Origin: CAZLQF01 sp964561545
Lineage (GTDB): Bacteria > Bacteroidota > Bacteroidia > CAILMK01 > CAYYUA01
Reading direction: 5' to 3'
DNA length: 19,001 nt
Assembly: GCA_964561545.1 (NCBI GenBank)
Contig: CAZLQF010000045.1
Span: 1 to 19,001, forward strand
Positions 14,736 through 19,001 of this stretch are shown in pieces. The position numbers and the translations under genes were made by a program. The notes under the pieces were generated by a model. That model saw only the letters and a program-made list of their open reading frames with translations. It had not been told where the DNA came from and did not search any database. Every line of letters starts with the position of its first letter. Position 1 is the stretch's first letter.

Positions 14736-15038
14736 AGCATCAATATAACACTCATCGCTGCCAAGCATGCATGGGATTCAGGGATTTCCAAAAAGTCTCT
14801 TTTTAGGTAGTTTTAAAACTTCATTTTAATGTTGAATGAAATAATGAAAAGCTCAAAAATTTTTAACTCTTGTATGGCTTAGTTTCTATGCCTTTGATCA
14901 TATTAGTATAAGCAACATTTCAATTTAAACTTAAAAGTTTTTTAGCTTAAGCCCCAATATTGGGTTTCGATAATCATGTAAACGCAATTTCAATTAAATG
15001 GTCCTGGCTATTGCCAAGTAATAAAAGAATGCTTAACT
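14736..15038. other. AT-rich intergenic stretch before the ThiE-like gene
   Basis: Apart from the weak hairpin at 14788-14807, the region holds a 12-base perfect palindrome CCCAATATTGGG (14953-14964) about 75 bases before the next start codon, a possible dimer-binding site. No reading frame of note, no THI-box riboswitch (the CTGAGA-type core was not seen) and no exact promoter element were found. Confidence 0.45.
14788..14807 (+). terminator. Possible weak terminator after the GIY-YIG-like gene
   Basis: AAAAAG (14790-14795) pairs with CTTTTT (14799-14804) across a TCT loop, with CC and GG outside. The 3' arm itself supplies the T-run. The stem is A-T rich, so stability is low. It lies about 50 bases after the stop codon. 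Confidence 0.3.
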
Positions 15039-15644
15039 ATGAAATTGATCCTACTAACCGATCCGGAGCCTATTAAAGGAGAATTGAGCTTCCTTCAAAA
15101 GCTATTTGAAGCAGGATTGTCCGATTTGCATGTGCGCAAACACGGTTATAGCTATGAAACCCTCAAGGCTTATATAGAAACTTTGCCATCCCATCATTTC
15201 GATAAGCTCGTTTTACATCAGCATTACGATTTGGCTCACCAATATCAATTGAAAGGCATTCACTTTGCTGACCAACCTGACTTCAAGTCCTCTTTCCCAA
15301 AAAATGGTTTAGTTTTTTCCAAAGCAATCCATCAATTAGCAAAACTTAGTCAGATCCCTTCTGAAATGGACCGGCTTCTCTTAAGCCCTGTTTTTAACTC
15401 CATTTCTAAGGAAAGCCATCCAGCCAATTTTGCATTGGAAGAAGTTCAGCAATACCTAAAAACTCATACTTTTGATTTTGAGGTGATCGCCTTAGGCGGT
15501 ATTGATGCCAGCAATATTCACTTACTAAAACAAACGGGATTTGATGGGGTAGCTGTTTTGGGCGGTGTTTGGGAGGTATTTAAAGCGGAAGGGGAATTGC
15601 AGGCTCTCAAAGTTTTTAAGGATATGATGGGAAAGATCGGATAA
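15039..15644 (+). CDS. Thiamine-phosphate synthase (ThiE)/TenI-like protein, divergent
   Basis: This 201-residue soluble TIM-barrel protein has the frame of the ThiE/TenI family: ILLTDPEP at the start, LHVRKH (the R-x-K of ThiE) near 30, KGIHFADQPD near 76 for the usual GVHLGQxD, SPVFNSISKESHP near 127 for the GPIFPTxTK block, and IALGGIDASN then GFDGVAVLGGVW near the end. ThiE joins the pyrimidine and thiazole halves of thiamine. Several catalytic-site positions differ: the ND of the second substrate loop is HQ here, and the T-x-T-K loop is reduced to S-x-S-K. This and the lack of any other thi gene nearby leave open whether it is a working ThiE, a TenI-like enzyme or a paralog with another role. 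The ATG at 15039 gives the normal MKLILLTD opening. No terminator or clear promoter was seen. Confidence 0.75.
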   Translation: MKLILLTDPEPIKGELSFLQKLFEAGLSDLHVRKHGYSYETLKAYIETLPSHHFDKLVLHQHYDLAHQYQLKGIHFADQPDFKSSFPKNGLVFSKAIHQLAKLSQIPSEMDRLLLSPVFNSISKESHPANFALEEVQQYLKTHTFDFEVIALGGIDASNIHLLKQTGFDGVAVLGGVWEVFKAEGELQALKVFKDMMGKIG

Positions 15645-16069
15645 GCGAGGGGATGGGTTTGACTTTTCTCCGGTAAATTATCGTTCTTGTTACAATTAAC
15701 AAGGTATACAATCAATAATTTCAAGCTATTCTCCTATAAAAATCGAAACAATAAAGCCTTATGTTTTTAATCAGCATTAACCGGTAAAATTTAGAGTAAT
15801 GGTTAAAATCCGGCTCAAATTTATTGAAAGGCTGATCTTTTCTTTTTACACCTTCTTGCCTTCATTGACCAAACAAGTTATTTTACCATGTAAAATCCCG
15901 TTTTATTCCCTGATAAGCTTTTTCCAGATTAAAAAGGAAGTTTTATACACACCTATTGGAGCATTACCATAAGTCCTTTATATACCGGTTTGTAAATGTA
16001 AGTATAGGAAAAATGCTTTGATGCCTTTCAATAAATCACCATGAAGTGATGAAGGTAGCTGATAACTTG
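15645..16069. other. AT-rich gene-free stretch
   Basis: This stretch of about 425 bases has stops in all frames and no recognised protein similarity. It holds two short hairpins: CTTGTT/AACAAG (15686-15691 with 15698-15703) and ATTTTAC/GTAAAAT (15880-15886 with 15890-15896, loop CAT). Neither has a T-tract. It may contain decayed sequence, but nothing can be identified. Confidence 0.45.
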
Positions 16070-16077
16070 TAAATTTG
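16070..16077 (+). promoter_or_regulatory. -7 promoter element for the glycosyltransferase operon
   Basis: TAAATTTG matches TAnnTTTG exactly. Transcription would begin near 16084, leaving a leader of about 18 bases before the ATG at 16102. A TTG at 16075 that could start the frame is part of this element, which argues against it as the true start. No convincing -33 element is seen. Confidence 0.5.
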
Positions 16078-16101
16078 TGTTTTCGATTGAATGACCATCC
16101 T

Positions 16102-17064
16102 ATGCCGCAAATATCAGTAGTCATCCCGATAATGAATGAAGAAGAAAACATTGATCCGCTTTTAAACCAACTTAGGAGAGCTTTGGTAGGTATAGACCAT
16201 GAGGTGATTTTGGTGGATGATGGCAGTAGTGATAAAACGGTGCAAGTCATAAAAGATCATGCAGATGAAAAGACCCGGTTATTAGAGCTTCGGATGAATT
16301 ATGGCCAAAGTTCCGCCATGGCAGCTGGTATTGATTATGCCAATGGGCAATACGTAGTAACCATAGATGGCGACCTTCAAAATGACCCAAATGATATTCC
16401 GCTACTTTTAAATAAAATTGAAAGCGAAAATTGGGATATGGTGGCCGGTTACCGAAAGAATCGGAAGGATAACATGCTTTTCCGTAAAGTGCCCAGTAAT
16501 ATTGCCAATTACATCATACGGAAGATGACCGGGGTTAAAATCAGGGATTATGGATGTACTTTAAAAATCATAAAAAGTGAGATTGCCCAAGATATAGGGC
16601 TGTACGGCGAATTGCACAGGTTTATTCCTGCTTTGGCTAAGCAAGCAGGAGCCAGGATTGCCCAGATTGATGTCAATCATTATGAGCGTTATGCAGGTAA
16701 AACCAAATATGGCCTTGGCCGATCTTTTAAAGTCATTAGTGACCTATTATTGATTTTGTTTCTCCAACGGTTTATGCAAAAGCCCATGCACATCTTTGGT
16801 TTTATTGGTTTGGCTGCATTTTCCATTGGTGCTTTGATAAACTTCTATTTATTGGGGTTGAAGATTGCCGGGATGGATATTTGGGGCAAGCCCCTTTTGA
16901 TTTTGGGGGTCATGCTCCTTATAGGGGGTATTCAATTCCTGACCATTGGGATATTCCTCGAGGTTCTTGTGCGTACCTATTACGAATCTCAAAATAAGAA
17001 AACCTATCGGGTAAGGAACATTTTTAGTGGAAGCGAAAAACAAATGGAGCATCAAAATGGGTAA
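16102..17064 (+). CDS. Family 2 glycosyltransferase, polyprenyl-phosphate (ArnC/GtrB/DPMS) type
   Basis: This 320-residue membrane-attached enzyme is expected to transfer a sugar from a nucleotide sugar to a polyprenyl phosphate at the inner face of the cytoplasmic membrane. The GT-A domain (about 1-215) shows VVIPIMNEEENI at the start, VDDGSSDKT with D39/D40, LRMNYGQSSAMAAGI, and the metal-binding DGDLQNDP at 89-96. A YGCTLKIIK segment near 153 and HRFIPALA near 173 are typical of the DPMS/GtrB clade. Two C-terminal membrane helices follow (about 229-255 and 265-290). The ATG at 16102 gives the canonical MPQISVVIP opening; the longer frame from TTG 16075 overlaps the promoter. The end overlaps the sulfotransferase start by eight bases, so the genes are probably translationally coupled. 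Confidence 0.92.
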   Translation: MPQISVVIPIMNEEENIDPLLNQLRRALVGIDHEVILVDDGSSDKTVQVIKDHADEKTRLLELRMNYGQSSAMAAGIDYANGQYVVTIDGDLQNDPNDIPLLLNKIESENWDMVAGYRKNRKDNMLFRKVPSNIANYIIRKMTGVKIRDYGCTLKIIKSEIAQDIGLYGELHRFIPALAKQAGARIAQIDVNHYERYAGKTKYGLGRSFKVISDLLLILFLQRFMQKPMHIFGFIGLAAFSIGALINFYLLGLKIAGMDIWGKPLLILGVMLLIGGIQFLTIGIFLEVLVRTYYESQNKKTYRVRNIFSGSEKQMEHQNG

Positions 17065-18076
17065 GGCCTCCGAAGTTCCGTCATTGTTTTTTATCCTGGG
17101 GAGAGGCCGTTCCGGGACTACTTTAATTACAAGGATCCTTTCGGAGCATCCCCAAATTAATGTGGCGCCCGAGGGGTTTTTTATTTTAAGTCTTTGGCCC
17201 ACATACCGCTCAAAAATATGGACCAATCGAACTATTAAAAACTTTTGCAAGGATCTCTTTAAGGAAAACAGAATTAAGACCTGGCAACTTAATTACCAAA
17301 CCTTAAAAGATGAATTATACCATGCGGCTCAAAATGAGCACCTTAACTTTCCTCGTGTTTGCCAATTAGTTTATAAGGTTCATGCTTTGGAAAATGGAGG
17401 ACCGGTTGCATGGGTTGGCGATAAAAATCCTCATTATGCATTGTTTGTTAAGGAAATTCTTAAGATTTTCCCAGATGCGCCTGTTATCTATTTAACCCGT
17501 GACTACCGAACCAACATCCAATCCTATCAGCATGTACCTTTTGATCTTCAAGATACAGCAGCCCTTGCCTATCGATGGAAGATCTATAATGAGGCAATCC
17601 TGAACGTTAGCCAAAACAACACAACTAATTTCTATCACTTGCCCTTTGAATCGTTGTTACAAAATCCTGAAAAGGAACTTAAAGAAGTTTGTCATTTTTT
17701 GAATGTTGCTTTCCAAAAAGAAATGATGAATTTTTATAACAAAGAACCAAATAATTTTTATGGCCGGGGCAGCCCGTGGTTTGATAAAATCAACCAACCT
17801 TTGAATCCTGATGAAGCCAACAAAGAAGTTCAGCTTTCAGAGTCTGCTCTGAGGCTTGCTCATGATATTTGCCAACCTACAGGTCAAAAACTTGGATATG
17901 CAACCGATCATTATCATTCAAGTTTAACCCTATCAAATCAATTAGGAAAATTGGTAGGTTTTCTTAAGGCCTCAACCATGGTATTACTTGAAAACATATT
18001 GTTTTATTACCTTCCTTTTTCCTTAAAAATACTAATCATCAACAAATACCGGCAAAGTACGGGTAACAGGATATGA
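17057..18076 (+). CDS. PAPS-dependent sulfotransferase family protein
   Basis: This 339-residue cytosolic or membrane-associated protein is predicted to move sulfate from PAPS to an acceptor hydroxyl or amine. The 5'-phosphosulfate loop is FFILGRGRSGTTLITRIL, with GRGRSGTT at 15-22. The 3'-phosphate site is VIYLTRDYRTNIQSY around 143-157, containing the conserved Arg and Ser. Both are in the right order and spacing for the Sulfotransfer_1/3 families. A WVGDKNPHY motif (near 121) between them is typical of bacterial members. The C-terminus has a hydrophobic stretch (ILFYYLPFSLKILII) that may sit on the membrane. ATG 17057 is preceded by GGAG at a good distance and overlaps the previous stop as ATGGGTAA; the GTG at 17027 is less likely. 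The acceptor cannot be read from sequence, but the neighbours point to a lipid-linked sugar. Confidence 0.88.
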   Translation: MGKASEVPSLFFILGRGRSGTTLITRILSEHPQINVAPEGFFILSLWPTYRSKIWTNRTIKNFCKDLFKENRIKTWQLNYQTLKDELYHAAQNEHLNFPRVCQLVYKVHALENGGPVAWVGDKNPHYALFVKEILKIFPDAPVIYLTRDYRTNIQSYQHVPFDLQDTAALAYRWKIYNEAILNVSQNNTTNFYHLPFESLLQNPEKELKEVCHFLNVAFQKEMMNFYNKEPNNFYGRGSPWFDKINQPLNPDEANKEVQLSESALRLAHDICQPTGQKLGYATDHYHSSLTLSNQLGKLVGFLKASTMVLLENILFYYLPFSLKILIINKYRQSTGNRI

Positions 18077-19001
18077 AAAGAATCCCTGAAAAGTTCAAGA
18101 GCATTGGTAAGGTAATTGTTGGGGTAGGGCTTATCATATGGTTGATATCAAGCGTTGATTTTAATAAGGTTTTGACCTTATTTAACAAGGGTGATTTGCA
18201 ATATTTATTAGGGGGGGTAGGTGTTTTACTAATTGGGTTCATAGGTGTTCAGGCTTTTCGGTTTCATTGGTGCATCAAAGATATTTCTGAGAATTACGGT
18301 ACTTCTATTAAGTTATTTTTCCTTGGATTTTTGTTCAACAACATGCTGCCTACGAATTTTGGAGGGGATGCAGTTCGTGTCATGTACCTTCAGCAAATGA
18401 AGGGTAAAAGCCTTGGTAAGGCTACGGGCTTATTGCTTATTTACAGGATAGGCGGATTAGTCACTTTGATTACAGGGGGTGTAGTATATTTATTATTTAA
18501 TTTAGGCGTGATTAGCCAGGCCTTGGGCGAGTTGGTTCAGGTTTCATTCAAGCCTGGCTTAAAGGCAGGTTTTTTGGTTGCTGTCCTTGCAGCAGGAGGG
18601 CTTTTATTGATCTTCAATACTAAATTGAGAAATAAAATATTTGATGTAATTAAAGAAGCCAGTCAAACGCGCCATTTATTCCGGGTCAGGGATTATTTTG
18701 GTATCCTTGCTTTGGCACTTACTTTTCATTTTTTAAGAATGGTTGGTTTTTACTATTTAATCTCTTTTTTTGGAGCCTCTATAGGATTTGTTCATTTGAT
18801 TTTTGTCCTGTGTTTTACGGTTGTAATTGCCTTAATTCCTATTAGCATTGGGGCCCTTGGATTAATGGAGGGAGCCATCACCAGTTCACTCCTTTTATTT
18901 GATGTACCTACTGCAGCGGCTACAGGTGTTGCCTTAATCAATAGATTGGTTTTGATCATTATCGCATCCATTGGTGGTTTAATTTACCTGTTTGGTTCAG
19001 C
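18073..19001 (+). CDS. AglD/LPG-synthase-TM family membrane protein (flippase-like, 3'-truncated by window)
   Basis: The frame from ATG 18073 runs open to the right edge (309 full codons) and overlaps the sulfotransferase stop as ATGA. It is a polytopic inner-membrane protein: helices around VIVGVGLIIWLIS (13-25), YLLGGVGVLLIGFIG (43-57), IKLFFLGFLF (79-88), ATGLLLIYRIGGLVTLITGG (115-135), GFLVAVLAAGGLLLIF (165-180) and more to the edge. The motif NNMLPTNFGGDAVRVMYL (about 89-106) is the signature of the LPG_synthase_TM/UPF0104 family, which includes the membrane half of MprF and archaeal AglD. MprF's membrane half flips lysyl-phosphatidylglycerol, and family members beside glycosyltransferases are often suspected of moving or modifying lipid-linked sugars. 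Only the membrane part is in view, so a C-terminal extension cannot be judged. Confidence 0.88.
   Translation, partial: MKRIPEKFKSIGKVIVGVGLIIWLISSVDFNKVLTLFNKGDLQYLLGGVGVLLIGFIGVQAFRFHWCIKDISENYGTSIKLFFLGFLFNNMLPTNFGGDAVRVMYLQQMKGKSLGKATGLLLIYRIGGLVTLITGGVVYLLFNLGVISQALGELVQVSFKPGLKAGFLVAVLAAGGLLLIFNTKLRNKIFDVIKEASQTRHLFRVRDYFGILALALTFHFLRMVGFYYLISFFGASIGFVHLIFVLCFTVVIALIPISIGALGLMEGAITSSLLLFDVPTAAATGVALINRLVLIIIASIGGLIYLFGS

Noticed and set aside
14736..15038. THI-box (TPP) riboswitch before the ThiE-like gene
   Set aside because: The conserved core of that riboswitch was not found on the plus strand in this interval.
16075..16101. TTG start for the glycosyltransferase
   Set aside because: It lies inside the TAAATTTG promoter element, and the family's conserved opening begins right after the ATG at 16102.
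17027..17056. GTG start for the sulfotransferase
   Set aside because: The ATG at 17057 has a GGAG ribosome site at good distance and a typical short overlap with the preceding stop.

Overview
The window most likely comes from a free-living member of the Bacteroidota. Four things support this. Two very large secreted proteins end in type IX secretion sorting domains (one type A, one CHU/type B). There is an S46 dipeptidyl-peptidase. Several genes are preceded by a promoter element of the phylum's TAnnTTTG form. The DNA is moderately AT-rich, start regions lack strong Shine-Dalgarno sequences, and a LytS/LytTR-type remnant fits the same group. A genus cannot be given from the sequence alone.

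Layout: (1) 1-3380, the 3' part of a large surface/secreted protein with fibronectin III and jelly-roll modules, closed by a clear terminator. (2) 3533-5390, the NAD(P)HX repair enzyme (epimerase plus dehydratase) and a small DUF1992 protein, plus strand. (3) 5391-5730, a convergent intergenic region rich in inverted repeats. (4) 7061-5731 on the minus strand, a uridine kinase-family P-loop kinase overlapping a TrkA/KtrA-type potassium-channel regulator. (5) 7136-9376, an exported S46 peptidase divergent from the kinase, followed by a long hairpin. (6) 9692-13396, a 1234-residue adhesin-like protein with a glycine-rich region, about ten Ig-like repeats and a type B sorting domain. (7) 13397-14038, the wreck of a LytS-type histidine kinase joined by an internal deletion to the DNA-binding domain of a LytTR regulator. 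(8) 14163-14735, an orphan protein with GIY-YIG nuclease-like features. (9) 15039-15644, a divergent ThiE/TenI-like protein between two AT-rich, gene-poor stretches. (10) 16102-19001, an overlapping three-gene set: a polyprenyl-phosphate-type glycosyltransferase, a PAPS-type sulfotransferase and an AglD/LPG-synthase-TM membrane protein that runs off the right edge.

How it fits together: most of the window is ordinary chromosome (metabolite repair, nucleotide salvage, K+ regulation, peptide degradation) with surface-protein genes between. The best candidate for a functional system is the 3' overlapping cluster, whose parts suggest a lipid-linked, possibly sulfated, glycan or glycolipid; this is inference from gene content. 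The clearest item that simple ORF finding would miss is the pseudogene at 13397-14038, which carries a stop, frameshifts and a deletion. I did not find CRISPR arrays, rRNA, tRNA, insertion sequences or a recognisable defence system.
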